From positions 186,001 to 250,000 of the forward strand of contig CP011020.1 in the NCBI GenBank assembly GCA_001023535.1: a DNA stretch of 64,000 nucleotides, given 5' to 3'. Source of the stretch: Pseudomonas chlororaphis. GTDB lineage: Bacteria > Pseudomonadota > Gammaproteobacteria > Pseudomonadales > Pseudomonadaceae. Positions within the stretch are counted from its first letter, which is position 1; the number at the start of each line of letters is the position of its first letter. Below the pieces are notes generated by a model. That model did not search any database, had not been told where the DNA came from, and worked only from the letters and a program-made list of their open reading frames with translations. Both the position numbers and the translations under genes were made by a program. Positions 27,579 to 36,113 of the stretch are shown piece by piece.

Positions 27579-27942
27579 GATCGATTCGACTCGGCTGTCA
27601 CAGGTCCTGGCCGCGCTGGCCAAGCCCAAGGAGCGAGTGGTATCGAACGCAGCCAATTCCGCTCCTGCCGCCACATCAAGGAAAGACGCAAAAGAGCTCG
27701 AAGTGCTGCGAACTCACCTGCAAAATCGCCTTAGGGACCTTAAAGACACTGAAGGCTTTCACGCAGCGGCGCCGGTCATCACGGTGCAGGAAATCCTGCG
27801 CTGGGAGTTTGGCGAGAGCATTCTGGAGCACCCTGAATTCGGCAACATATCGAAAAAAGTGGCTGAAACCATGCTTGAAAACCAGGCGCTGGAAAAAGCG
27901 ATCTACACCATCGTGGATCGGATGCTGTCGCCTGGTTCCTGA
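27571..27942 (+). CDS. Small protein of unknown function, coupled to the TPR gene
   Basis: A 123-residue, charged, mostly helical soluble protein that I do not recognise. The start is placed at ATG 27571 (MSKIDSTRLSQVL), which overlaps the stop of the TPR gene in the sequence ATGAGTAA; a TTG 11 codons upstream is possible but less likely. The N-terminal part has an Ala/Ser-rich linker (residues 25-40). The C-terminal part has a helical pattern, VQEILRWEFGESILEHPEF, then KKVAETMLENQALEKAIYTIVDRML. No signal peptide, membrane segment or catalytic motif is visible. Overlap with the TPR gene suggests that the two products work together. Confidence 0.72.
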   Translation: MSKIDSTRLSQVLAALAKPKERVVSNAANSAPAATSRKDAKELEVLRTHLQNRLRDLKDTEGFHAAAPVITVQEILRWEFGESILEHPEFGNISKKVAETMLENQALEKAIYTIVDRMLSPGS

Positions 27943-28117
27943 TTCTCCGAAACCGGCTTCCCCACCAAACCACCTTGAACTGACCGACCTAACGGCTGCC
28001 GGTACTCCTGGCTGCGGACGATTATGGCAGTGAGATCATGCTGCGCCAGATCATTGGAGTTTTTCGAAAACCAGGCGCCAGAATCAGACAACTCCAACCA
28101 CCGAACGCTCGGGACAG

Positions 28118-28492
28118 CTAGCCCTCAACCTCCTCACTGCTCTGCACATCCAGCATCTCCCCGGCGTGGTCTTCAGCCCAGCGTACCAGGGCCGTCACGG
28201 GGGTTTCGAGTGTCCGGCCAAGGTCGGTCACTTCGTATTGAACGGCCACGGGCGAGGAGCAGATCACCTCGCGGCGGATCAACTTGTGGCGTTCGAGGCG
28301 CCTGAGGGCCTCGGTCAGCGATTTGTGGGTGATGTTCCCCAGCAGTCTGCGCAGTTCATTGAAACGGACGGGCCCGTCGGCCAGCCGGGTCATGATCATG
28401 ATCGACCATTTGTTGGCGATCTGGTCCAGGACCAGGCGGGTTTGCTCCAGCCGTTGCGGGGTGCATTCGGGCTTTGCAGTATCGTCGAGCAT
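28118..28492 (-). CDS. HxlR-family transcriptional regulator
   Basis: A 124-residue winged-helix regulator of the HxlR (YodB/YtfH) type. The core LDQIANKWSIMIMTRLADGPVRFNELRRLLGNITHKSLTEALRRLERHKLIRREV matches the family pattern I-GGKWxxxIL..L..G..RF.ELRR.L.GIS.K.LT..LR.LE..GL..R, followed by VQYEVTDLGRTLETPVTALVRWAEDH, the dimerisation helix. The start is ATG at 28492 with AAGGG upstream. It is divergent from an SDR oxidoreductase gene, so it most likely controls that gene and itself from the 110-base shared region. Members often sense electrophiles or redox stress; this one has a single Cys in the core sequence I see (VICSSPV), so thiol sensing is possible but unproven. Confidence 0.92.
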   Translation of the reverse strand: MLDDTAKPECTPQRLEQTRLVLDQIANKWSIMIMTRLADGPVRFNELRRLLGNITHKSLTEALRRLERHKLIRREVICSSPVAVQYEVTDLGRTLETPVTALVRWAEDHAGEMLDVQSSEEVEG

Positions 28493-28602
28493 ATCTAGTA
28501 CCCTTAAGGTGCGTAATTGCAACCTAGTATCCGATGTATACCATGGCGACTCAACCGTAAATCTCGTCGTGAATCCTCACGATGAGCACAAGAGGATGGG
28601 TC
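28493..28602. promoter_or_regulatory. Shared promoter/operator region of the HxlR and SDR genes
   Basis: The intergenic region holds a direct repeat CTAGTA at 28495-28500 and 28524-28529 within longer similar blocks (TCTAGTACCC and CCTAGTATCC), 29 bases apart (about three helical turns), next to the HxlR start. Such a pair is a plausible binding site for the divergent HxlR regulator. This is inferred from layout. Confidence 0.35.
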
Positions 28603-29352
28603 ATGAACGCACTGACTGGACAAGTCGTACTGATTACCGGTGCATCGAGCGGCATTGGCGAAGCCACCGCGAAGAAACTCGCCGCCGCGGGCGCGAGGGT
28701 GGGTCTTGCGGCGCGCCGGGCCGATCGCCTTCACGCGTTGCACGCTGAGATTGAACAACAAGGTGGCCAGGCCGTCGTCCTGGAAATGGACGTCGCCGAC
28801 AAGGCCTCCGTCGACGCTGGCGTGAGGAAACTGCTCGACACCTACGGCAGGATCGACGTGGCCTTCAACAACGCCGGGCTGATGCCGTTGTCGAGCGTCG
28901 ATGAATTCAAGACCGACGAGTGGGATCGCATGGTGGACGTCAACATCAAGGGCGTATTGAACGTGTCGGCGGCGGTACTTCCACAGATGATCGAGCAGCA
29001 TTCCGGCCACATCATCAACACGTCATCGGTCGCCGGTCGCAAGGTATTCGGCCAGGGTTTCGCCGTGTACTCAGCCACCAAGTTCGCCGTGAGCGCCTTT
29101 ACCGAAGGCCTGCGCATGGAGGTCGGGCACAAGCACAATATCCGCGTGACCAGCATCCAGCCCGGTGCGACGGCCACGGAACTGACGCAGCACACGACCA
29201 GCGAAGAGTATGTGCAGATGATTGCCGGCTTCTCGGGGCAGTTGCAGTTCCTGTCGCCGGAAGACATTGCCGACACGGTCCTGTTCGCGGTCTCGGCCCC
29301 CCGCAACGTCAACATTGCCGAGTTGTTCGTGATGCCGACCAATCAGGTCTGA
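28603..29352 (+). CDS. Short-chain dehydrogenase/reductase (SDR) family oxidoreductase
   Basis: A 249-residue classical SDR, NAD(P)-dependent, cytoplasmic. It shows the cofactor motif TGASSGIG at about residues 12-19, NNAG in VAFNNAGLMPL, and the catalytic Ser with YxxxK in YSATKFAVSAFTEGLRMEV. The Arg-Arg in LAARRADRLHAL after strand 2 suggests NADP(H) preference. The start is ATG 28603 (MNALTG) with AGAGGA upstream, rather than an ATG seven codons earlier. It is divergent from the HxlR gene, a common arrangement for stress-induced oxidoreductases. Substrate cannot be told from sequence; close SDRs of this type act on small carbonyls or alcohols. Confidence 0.93.
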   Translation: MNALTGQVVLITGASSGIGEATAKKLAAAGARVGLAARRADRLHALHAEIEQQGGQAVVLEMDVADKASVDAGVRKLLDTYGRIDVAFNNAGLMPLSSVDEFKTDEWDRMVDVNIKGVLNVSAAVLPQMIEQHSGHIINTSSVAGRKVFGQGFAVYSATKFAVSAFTEGLRMEVGHKHNIRVTSIQPGATATELTQHTTSEEYVQMIAGFSGQLQFLSPEDIADTVLFAVSAPRNVNIAELFVMPTNQV

Positions 29353-29361
29353 ATCGAACGA

Positions 29362-29394
29362 GCGGCTGCGGATCGAAGTTCGATCCGCAGCCGC
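29362..29394. terminator. Bidirectional terminator hairpin between convergent genes
   Basis: A perfect 16-base inverted repeat (GCGGCTGCGGATCGAA and its complement, with one base between) lies between the SDR stop and the convergent chemoreceptor gene. There is no T-run on either side, but position and strength suggest it ends both transcripts. Confidence 0.7.
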
Positions 29395-29400
29395 CCCCCT

Positions 29401-31362
29401 TCAGGCCACCTTGAAACGACTGACCAACTGCTGCTGGTACTCCGCCAGGCGCGCCAGTTCCTGGCTGGTGATTGCCGTCTGCTCGGCCCCGGCGCTGACC
29501 TGGATCACCAGGTCATTGATCTCGTTGACATTGCGATTGATGTCTTCGGACACCGCACTCTGTTCTTCCGCCGCCGAAGCGATCTGGATGTTACGGTCGC
29601 TGATGGTCGCCACGCCCTCGGCAATTTCCACCAGCAACTCACCCGCCCGCTCGACCTTGCTCGCGCCATCCTGAGCCTTGCCCAGGGTCTGCTGCATGGA
29701 CAGCGCCGCGCGGTCCGAACCGGCCTGCAAGTTGCTGATCATCTGCTGGATGCTGCCCGTGGACTCTTGCGTCTTTTGCGCCAGGGTACGCACTTCCGAG
29801 GCCACCACCGCGAACCCGCGACCGTGATCGCCGGCACGCGCAGCCTCGATCGCCGCATTGAGGGCCAACAGGTTGGTCTGCTCGGCAATGCCACGAATCA
29901 CATCCAGCACCGAGGAAATGGCATCGCTTTCCTCCTTGAGGTCCCCGATGATCGCTGCAGTCTCCTCGGCCTGGCCGGACAACTGGCGGATCAGCCCGAT
30001 GGTGCTTTCGATCTCGACCCGGCCCTGAGCGGTGCTGATGTTCACCTGCTGTGACATGTGCGCCGCATCGTTGGTGCTTTGGGCCACCTCTCGCACCGTT
30101 GCGCTCATCTGGTTGATCGCCGTGGCGACCAGTTCAGTGCCCTGGCGTTGTTGCTCGACACTCTGGCTGGTCTGGATCGTCACCGTGGAAGACTCTTCCG
30201 CCGCCGTCGCCACTTGTGCCGTGGCGTTGCCGATTTCCTGCACCACCCCGCTGATCTCCTGGGCCATGCGGTTGAGGTTGCGGGAGATCTGGCCGAACTC
30301 GTCCTTGCCTTCGTGACTTGCCCTGGCAGTGAGATCACGCTCCGCCAGGTCATTGAGGACTTGATTCACGTCGCGCACCGCCAGGTCGATCATGCGGATG
30401 ATCAGGTACGACAGCACCGCCACCGCCAACAACGCAACGACCACGGCACCGAGCGTCAGCCACAGGGCACGGCTGGCGCTATCGCGCTCGTGCATGGCCA
30501 GGCGGCTGACACTCTGACCGAGGGCTTCTTCCATCTGGCCCATCAGGTCGATCCGTTGGGTCGCGGTTTCAAACCAGTCTTGCGGCTTGATGCCCAGCGA
30601 CTGGCCCAGCGGCACCTCGAATGCCAGGCGCTGCAACCGGGCAACATCGACGGCCGCCGGCTCGCGCATCTGATCATCGAACTGCTGCAACAAGACGGGT
30701 GGGGCCTTGCGACGGAAAGCGTCCAGGTAGGCGGTAAATTCACCCCAGTTGCGGCTGAACCGTGACAACAGCCCTTCGTCGAAGCGGTCCTGGGCGAACA
30801 CCAGGCCGAGCACGACGCGCTCGCGCCCGGCCCGTTCTTTCATTTCGATGAATTGATTGAGTGCGCCGAGCGCATGAACAATGGTCGCGTTATTGATGGT
30901 CGCTTCCAGGGAGTGGGTATAACCGATCAATACTTGAATAATGTCGGTGTAGCGAACACCGGATTCGGTGCTGCTGATATTTAACTTGTCGACTTGTGCA
31001 CGCACACTGGACAACTCATCCAAGGCACTAATGACTTTGGTGAGTTGATTGTTCCTCGACACCGGCAATTCACGAATCACCGCGACCGATGTGTCGGCAT
31101 CCCGGCGCATCTGGGCCAGCCGGTCACCCATGGATTTACCGCCGCTACCGAGGAAAACCCCGCTGGCGCCGCGTTCGCGCTGGAGGGTGGTGATGAGCAG
31201 GCTCAGTTTCTGGGCGGTGGCGCTGGCGGTCACCGTCGCGTCCATGTCGCGCAGCGTCCGGTAGTTATCGCCGACAAAAATACCGGCCAGGGTCAGGAAT
31301 CCTAATAACGGCAGTAAAAGAATCAATAAAAGTTTCAGACGTAGCGGTGCATTCCTGAGCAT
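29401..31362 (-). CDS. Methyl-accepting chemotaxis protein with NIT (nitrate/nitrite-sensing) domain
   Basis: A 653-residue chemoreceptor. It has membrane segment 1 at about 12-32, a periplasmic all-helical NIT domain at about 50-290 ([20 protein letters not shown], later [20 protein letters not shown]), membrane segment 2 at about 304-327, HAMP to about 385, and the cytoplasmic signalling domain, whose tip [42 protein letters not shown] is intact. Such proteins signal to CheA/CheW. The QRERG motif is the mark of NIT domains, which are proposed to sense nitrate and nitrite. It has no CheB/R-tethering pentapeptide at the C-terminus. It stands alone, with its own upstream region holding an ANR/FNR box, which supports control by oxygen limitation. 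Confidence 0.94.
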   Translation of the reverse strand: MLRNAPLRLKLLLILLLPLLGFLTLAGIFVGDNYRTLRDMDATVTASATAQKLSLLITTLQRERGASGVFLGSGGKSMGDRLAQMRRDADTSVAVIRELPVSRNNQLTKVISALDELSSVRAQVDKLNISSTESGVRYTDIIQVLIGYTHSLEATINNATIVHALGALNQFIEMKERAGRERVVLGLVFAQDRFDEGLLSRFSRNWGEFTAYLDAFRRKAPPVLLQQFDDQMREPAAVDVARLQRLAFEVPLGQSLGIKPQDWFETATQRIDLMGQMEEALGQSVSRLAMHERDSASRALWLTLGAVVVALLAVAVLSYLIIRMIDLAVRDVNQVLNDLAERDLTARASHEGKDEFGQISRNLNRMAQEISGVVQEIGNATAQVATAAEESSTVTIQTSQSVEQQRQGTELVATAINQMSATVREVAQSTNDAAHMSQQVNISTAQGRVEIESTIGLIRQLSGQAEETAAIIGDLKEESDAISSVLDVIRGIAEQTNLLALNAAIEAARAGDHGRGFAVVASEVRTLAQKTQESTGSIQQMISNLQAGSDRAALSMQQTLGKAQDGASKVERAGELLVEIAEGVATISDRNIQIASAAEEQSAVSEDINRNVNEINDLVIQVSAGAEQTAITSQELARLAEYQQQLVSRFKVA

Positions 31363-31442
31363 ATTCGTTCAAGCCTCATTCCATACTCGATTAGTTGACG
31401 CGCGGCGCTGTTGTAAGAAGGGATTTTGTACACGCTGATCGT

Positions 31443-31480
31443 GGGGTGATATTAACCCAATATCAAATAGCCATCACCCC
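31443..31480. promoter_or_regulatory. Inverted repeat upstream of the chemoreceptor gene
   Basis: GGGGTGAT at 31443-31450 and its exact complement ATCACCCC at 31473-31480 flank an AT-rich centre that itself holds GATATT/AATATC halves. It lies about 80-120 bases before the chemoreceptor start and could be an operator; the binding protein is unknown. Confidence 0.35.
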
Positions 31481-31536
31481 TAATATCCTACCGTACAGCG
31501 TTTATCTAAGCGCCAAGTGCAGAATTTGAATTTGCC

Positions 31537-31550
31537 TTGATCAAGATCAA
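31537..31550. promoter_or_regulatory. ANR/FNR box (TTGAT-N4-ATCAA)
   Basis: The sequence TTGATCAAGATCAA is a perfect match to the ANR/FNR consensus TTGAT-N4-ATCAA. It is centred about 181 bases upstream of the NIT-domain chemoreceptor and just after the end of the RND gene, so the chemoreceptor is the likely target. It points to induction under low oxygen. Confidence 0.65.
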
Positions 31551-31583
31551 TAACCTGGCATTTAGTTGATGAGTGGCGGTACG

Positions 31584-34500
31584 TCACATCTGAGTCTTGT
31601 GCCGGGTGCAAGCCCCCTCCCCGGAGGCGGATTCAGGCACCACCGCGCGCCGGCCCCTCATGCGTTCCACCAGGGACAGCACCGCGACATAGAACACCGG
31701 CACCCACAGCACCCCGAGCACGGTCGCGGCCAGCATTCCGCCGATCACCCCGGTGCCGATCGCGCGCTGGCTGGCCGCACCGGCATCGCTGGCAAGCGCC
31801 AGGGGCAGCACGCCCAGGATGAACGCCAGCGAGGTCATGACAATCGGCCGGAACCGCAAGCGCGCCGCCTGTGCCGCGGCCTGCGTCAGGTTTGCCCCTT
31901 CGGCGTGCAACGCCCTGGCGAACTCGACGATGAGGATCGCGTTCTTCGCGGACAAGCCGATGATGGTGATCAAGCCGACCTTGAAGTAGACATCGTTGGG
32001 CAAGCCCATCACCGTCACCGCCAGTACCGCACCGAGCACACCCACCGGCACGATCAGCAGCACCGCGAACGGGATCGCCCAGCTCTCATAGAGTGCAACC
32101 AACACCAGCAACACCATCGTCAACGACAGGCCCACCAACAGCGGCACCTGATCGCTGGCCTGCTGCTCTTGCAACGACAGCCCTGCCCACTCAAGACTGA
32201 AGCCGGCCGGCAACTGCCGGGCAATCGCCTGCAACGCGGCCATTGCCTGGCCGGTGCTGTAGCCCGGCGCGGCATCCCCGGAAAAACGCAGCGATGCCGA
32301 GCCGTTGTAGCGACCGATCTGCAACGGCCCGACCTGCCACTCGAACCGACTGAAGGCTTCCAGCGGCACCAGACGGCCTTGGCGATTGGGCACCTGCAGG
32401 CGCAGCAGCGCTTGCGGGGTCTGCCGACTGGCCCCGTCGGCCTGGATGATCACCCGTTGCATGCGGCCCTGGTTGACGAATTCGTTGACCTGCTCCGACC
32501 CCAGCGCCGAAGACAACGCCGCGCTGATCACCTCGAAACCCACGCCCAGGGCCTCGGCCTTCTCGCGGTCGATGCTGACCTTGATTTGCGGCGCATCCGC
32601 CAGGCCATCCTCCCTCAAGTGTGCGATCACGGGCGAGGCCTTGGCCGCCTCGAGCAATTGGTTACGCGCCGCCAGCAGAGCCTCGTGCCCCTGCCCTGCG
32701 AGGTCCTGCAAGCGCAAATCGAAGCCGCTGGAGGTGCCGAGGCCGTCCACCGGCGGCGGCACGACGCTGTACAGCGTGCCATCGGCCACGTCCTCGAAGG
32801 CGGCGTTCGCCCGCCGGGCCACCTCTTCGCTGGTCTGGCCACTGCCGCGCAACGACCAGTCCTTGAGGGTGACGTAGGACAACGCTGCGTTGGCCCCTTC
32901 CCCGGAAAAGCTGAAGCCCATGATCGCCAGCACCTGATCGGTGGCCGGTTGGGCCAGGGCATATTTTTCCCACGCCTGGACCGTCACGTCCGTGCGCGAG
33001 GCCGAGGCGGCGGGCGGCAGCTGGATATCGGTCACGATGTAGCCCTGGTCTTCCTCGGGCAGGAACGAGGACGGCAACCGGGCATAGGCGAAGGCCAGCA
33101 CCAGCAGCAACGCCAGGTACAGGCACAGGCTGCGGGCACGGCGGCGCAACCAGCGTTCGCCCAGCCGGTCATAGCGCCGGGCCAGGGCCTGGAAGTGGCG
33201 ATTGAAGCCCTGGGCCCAACGCGGCACGCGCACCGGGCGCGTCGGATCAACCGGCTTGAGCAGGGTCGCGCACAAGGCCGGCGTCAGGCTCAGCGCGAGA
33301 AAACCGGAGAACAGGATCGACACCGACAGGGTCATCGCGAACTGCTGGTAGATCACCCCCACCGAACCGCCCATGAATGCCAGGGGCAGGAACACCGCCG
33401 ACAGCACCAGGGTGATGCCGACAATCGCCCCGCTGATCTGCTGCATGGCCTTGCGGGTCGCCGCCTTGGGCGACAGGTGTTCCTCGCTGATCAGCCGCTC
33501 GACGTTCTCCACCACGACAATGGCGTCGTCCACCAGGATCCCGATCGCCAGCACCATGCCGAACAGCGTCATCATGTTGATCGAGAAGCCCAGCGGCGCC
33601 ATGACCGCCATCGTGCCCAGCAGACAGACCGGCACCACCACCGCCGGGATCAGCATATAGCGCAGTTTCTGCAGGAACAGCAGCATCACCAGGAACACCA
33701 GGACCATGGCTTCGATCAGCGTGTAGAGGACTTGCTTGATCGCCACCTCGACAAAATACGAGGTGTCGTAGGGCACGCTCAGGGCCATGTTCGCCGGCAA
33801 GGTGCTCGACAGTTGATCCAGCCGCAGCTTGATCGCCTCCGCGGTTTCCAGCGCGTTGGCGCCCGGTGCCAGTTGCACCGACATGGCCGCCGCCGGCTTG
33901 CCGTTCAGCCGCGCGTCGAAGCGGTAGTCCTTGCGCCCCAGTTCAACCCGCGCCACGTCGCGAATCCGCACGCTGGAGCCGTCGTCATTGGCCCGCAGCA
34001 CGATGTTGCCGAAAGCCTCCACCGAGTCCAACTGCCCTTGCACCATGACGGTGGCGGTAATGTGCTGGTCCGCCGGCCCCGGCCGCTCGCCCATGCTGCC
34101 GGCCGGCACCTGGATGTTCTGCCCGGCGATGGCCCTGCCCACATCGCTCATCGACAGGTCATAACCCACCAGGCGCGCCGGATCGACCCAGATCCGCATC
34201 GCCCGCTCGGCGGTGTACATCTGCACCCGCCCGACCCCGGCCACCCGACGGATTTCATTGTTGATCGCGCGAGCGGCATAGTTCGCCAACCCGACGGAGT
34301 CCTGCTGGTCGTCGGTGTAGGACAAGGCATACACCAATAGGAAGTTGGAGCGCGCCTGCTCCACCTCCAGGCCTTGCTCGATCACCGCCTGGGGCAAGCG
34401 ACCGACCACCCGTTGCAGGCGATTCTGCACGTCGACCTGGGCCATGTCCGGGTCGGTGCCCGGCTTGAAGGTAATGGTGGTTTCGGCACCGCCGTTGGCA

Positions 34501-34745
34501 CTGTTGGACTCGTAGTAAAGCAGGCCTTTGAGGCCGTTGAGCTCTTCTTCGATCAGGCTGGTGACGTTCTGGCTGACGATCTGTGCCGACGCCCCTGGGT
34601 AATCGACACTGACGTTGATTTGCGGCGGCGCCACGTCCGGGTACTGGTTGACCGGCAGACGCCCCAGGGTCAGCGCACCCGCCAGGGCGATCAGCAGTGC
34701 GATGACCCAGGCGAAGTTCGGACGGTTGATGAAAAAATCCGGCAT
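31584..34745 (-). CDS. RND efflux transporter, inner-membrane pump (HAE1 family)
   Basis: A 1,053-residue proton-driven RND pump of the AcrB/MexB/MexF type, which expels amphiphilic compounds through a tripartite complex. It starts MPDFFINRPNFAWVIALLIALAGALTLGRLPVNQYPDVAPPQI, as HAE1 pumps do. The proton-relay aspartates are in GILVDDAIVVVENVERL, and the relay lysine in IIGLSAKNAILIVEFARAL. Twelve membrane segments and two large periplasmic loops are evident from hydropathy and length. The ATG at 34745 has GGGAAG upstream. It follows the periplasmic adaptor gene by 20 bases; no outer-membrane channel gene is adjacent, so a shared OprM/TolC-type protein is probably used. Its nearness to the siderophore locus allows a role in siderophore export, but drug efflux is equally possible. 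Confidence 0.95.
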   Translation of the reverse strand: MPDFFINRPNFAWVIALLIALAGALTLGRLPVNQYPDVAPPQINVSVDYPGASAQIVSQNVTSLIEEELNGLKGLLYYESNSANGGAETTITFKPGTDPDMAQVDVQNRLQRVVGRLPQAVIEQGLEVEQARSNFLLVYALSYTDDQQDSVGLANYAARAINNEIRRVAGVGRVQMYTAERAMRIWVDPARLVGYDLSMSDVGRAIAGQNIQVPAGSMGERPGPADQHITATVMVQGQLDSVEAFGNIVLRANDDGSSVRIRDVARVELGRKDYRFDARLNGKPAAAMSVQLAPGANALETAEAIKLRLDQLSSTLPANMALSVPYDTSYFVEVAIKQVLYTLIEAMVLVFLVMLLFLQKLRYMLIPAVVVPVCLLGTMAVMAPLGFSINMMTLFGMVLAIGILVDDAIVVVENVERLISEEHLSPKAATRKAMQQISGAIVGITLVLSAVFLPLAFMGGSVGVIYQQFAMTLSVSILFSGFLALSLTPALCATLLKPVDPTRPVRVPRWAQGFNRHFQALARRYDRLGERWLRRRARSLCLYLALLLVLAFAYARLPSSFLPEEDQGYIVTDIQLPPAASASRTDVTVQAWEKYALAQPATDQVLAIMGFSFSGEGANAALSYVTLKDWSLRGSGQTSEEVARRANAAFEDVADGTLYSVVPPPVDGLGTSSGFDLRLQDLAGQGHEALLAARNQLLEAAKASPVIAHLREDGLADAPQIKVSIDREKAEALGVGFEVISAALSSALGSEQVNEFVNQGRMQRVIIQADGASRQTPQALLRLQVPNRQGRLVPLEAFSRFEWQVGPLQIGRYNGSASLRFSGDAAPGYSTGQAMAALQAIARQLPAGFSLEWAGLSLQEQQASDQVPLLVGLSLTMVLLVLVALYESWAIPFAVLLIVPVGVLGAVLAVTVMGLPNDVYFKVGLITIIGLSAKNAILIVEFARALHAEGANLTQAAAQAARLRFRPIVMTSLAFILGVLPLALASDAGAASQRAIGTGVIGGMLAATVLGVLWVPVFYVAVLSLVERMRGRRAVVPESASGEGACTRHKTQM

Positions 34746-34765
34746 GGTGTGCTTCCCAAGGTCGG

Positions 34766-35920
34766 TCAGTGGCGAGCTTGCTGCCCGGCCAGAGTGACAA
34801 CGTGGACCTGCGTCCCCGCGCTGAGCTTGTCGGCCCGCTCGATCACCACCTGCTCGCCGGCCACCAGGCCCTGGGTGATCTGCCAGTCGGAACCGAGCAT
34901 GGCGCCGGTGCTGACCACCCGCTCACGGACCACGCCACTGTCGTCCACCAGCATCAACCGGGCCTGACCGTCGGCGCCGCGCTGCACGGCCTGCTGCGGC
35001 ACGAACAACGCTTGCCGGTCGACACCGGCCGGCGCGATCACCCGCACGTACATGCCGGGCAGCAGGAGGTTGTCCGGGTTGGGAAACTCACCGCGCAAGG
35101 TTACCTGGCCGGTGCTCCGGTCCACGGAGATGTCGGAAAACATCAAGGTGCCACGGCGTAACTGGGGAGGATTGCCCACTTGCACCGTCACCTGCGCCGT
35201 ACCGTTGCCATCGAGGCTCAGGCGCCCGCTGGCCAGTGCCTGCTGCAAGGCCACCACCTGGTCGGCGGACTGGGTGAAGTCAGCGTAGATCGGGTCCAGT
35301 TGCTGGATTCGCGCCATTTGCGTCGCCTCGTCCTGCCCTACCAGCGAACCTTCGCTGACCAGAGCCCGACCGATGCGCCCGCTGATCGGCGCACGCACCT
35401 GGCAGTAACCAAGGTTGAGCCGCGCACTGGCCACGTCGGCCTGGGCCGCCAGGCGATTGGCCTGGGCGCTCTTGAGGTCGGACATGGCTTCGTCGAAGGC
35501 TTGCGGGCTGACGGCGTTGATCGCCACCAGTTGCTTGAAACGCTGCACCTGGGCGTTGGCCCGATAGACATCGGCCTCGGCCCGCGCCAAGGCACCCTCG
35601 GTGCGCATCAGCGCAGCCTTGAGCGGCGCCGGGTCGATGCTGAACAGCAACTGGCCGGCCTTGACGTCGCTGCCTTCCTGGAAATGCCGGGTCAGCACCA
35701 CCCCGGCCACCCGCGCGCGCACCTCGGCGATGCGCACCGGCTCGATGCGCCCGGGCAAGTCCGTGGTCATGGCGAACGCCCGAGGCTGCACCGTCAGCGT
35801 CTTCACTTGCGGCACCGCCGCAGCCGGTTTGGCCGGTGCTTGCCGGTCGCCGCACGCGCTTAAACCCAGCAAGCCCAGCAACACCCAGGCGGGTGCCATC
35901 GCGGCGAAAATCTTCTGCAT
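34766..35920 (-). CDS. RND efflux periplasmic adaptor (membrane fusion protein), lipoprotein
   Basis: A 384-residue adaptor that links the RND pump to an outer-membrane channel. The start is ATG 35920 with GGGAG five bases upstream. The signal sequence ends in a lipobox LSAC with Cys23, so it is probably anchored in the inner membrane. Typical MFP features follow: the lipoyl-like half motif PGRIEPVRIAEVRARVAGVVLTRHFQEGSDVKAGQLLFSIDPAP, a coiled-coil hairpin (about residues 95-165, ARAEADVYRANAQVQRFKQL), the second half motif LGYCQVRAPISGRIGRALVSEGSLV, and the beta-barrel and membrane-proximal domains. It is transcribed with the pump gene 20 bases downstream. Confidence 0.95.
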   Translation of the reverse strand: MQKIFAAMAPAWVLLGLLGLSACGDRQAPAKPAAAVPQVKTLTVQPRAFAMTTDLPGRIEPVRIAEVRARVAGVVLTRHFQEGSDVKAGQLLFSIDPAPLKAALMRTEGALARAEADVYRANAQVQRFKQLVAINAVSPQAFDEAMSDLKSAQANRLAAQADVASARLNLGYCQVRAPISGRIGRALVSEGSLVGQDEATQMARIQQLDPIYADFTQSADQVVALQQALASGRLSLDGNGTAQVTVQVGNPPQLRRGTLMFSDISVDRSTGQVTLRGEFPNPDNLLLPGMYVRVIAPAGVDRQALFVPQQAVQRGADGQARLMLVDDSGVVRERVVSTGAMLGSDWQITQGLVAGEQVVIERADKLSAGTQVHVVTLAGQQARH

Positions 35921-35939
35921 GGTCACTCCCTGCCCAATG

Positions 35940-35971
35940 AAAAAAGGCCCGCCGATTGCAATCGACAGGCC
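35940..35971 (-). terminator. Hairpin with T-run just upstream of the efflux adaptor gene
   Basis: On the minus strand a stem GGCC...GGCC encloses the perfect palindrome CGATTGCAATCG (35953-35964) and is followed by six T residues, then by the adaptor's ribosome site about 20 bases before its ATG. It reads as a rho-independent terminator for upstream transcripts or an attenuator of the efflux operon; the palindrome could also be a repressor site. Confidence 0.5.
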
Positions 35972-35981
35972 CCAATACCCC

Positions 35982-36071
35982 GTGGGAATGGGCTCGCTCG
36001 CGAAAGCGTCATCCCATCCAGCATCACTTCAAGCTGACCCACCGCTTTCGCGGGCAAGCCCGCTCCCACAG
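35982..36071. repeat. REPIN-type palindrome pair, copy 1
   Basis: Two Pseudomonas REP sequences in inverted orientation: GTGGGAATGGGCTCGCTCGC... at the left end and ...GCGGGCAAGCCCGCTCCCAC at the right, with a short spacer. This is the arrangement of REPIN elements mobilised by REP-associated transposases. It is non-coding and may shield or end transcripts of the aminotransferase gene. Confidence 0.8.
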
Positions 36072-36113
36072 GTAATGTCGGCGAACACATCACGTGCAAT
36101 CCCCACCCAACCC

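Noticed and set aside
31566..34340. 924-codon open frame on the plus strand opposite the RND pump gene
   Set aside because: Low-complexity His/Gln/Arg-rich translation with no known domain; an antisense frame kept open by high-GC codon bias of the pump gene.
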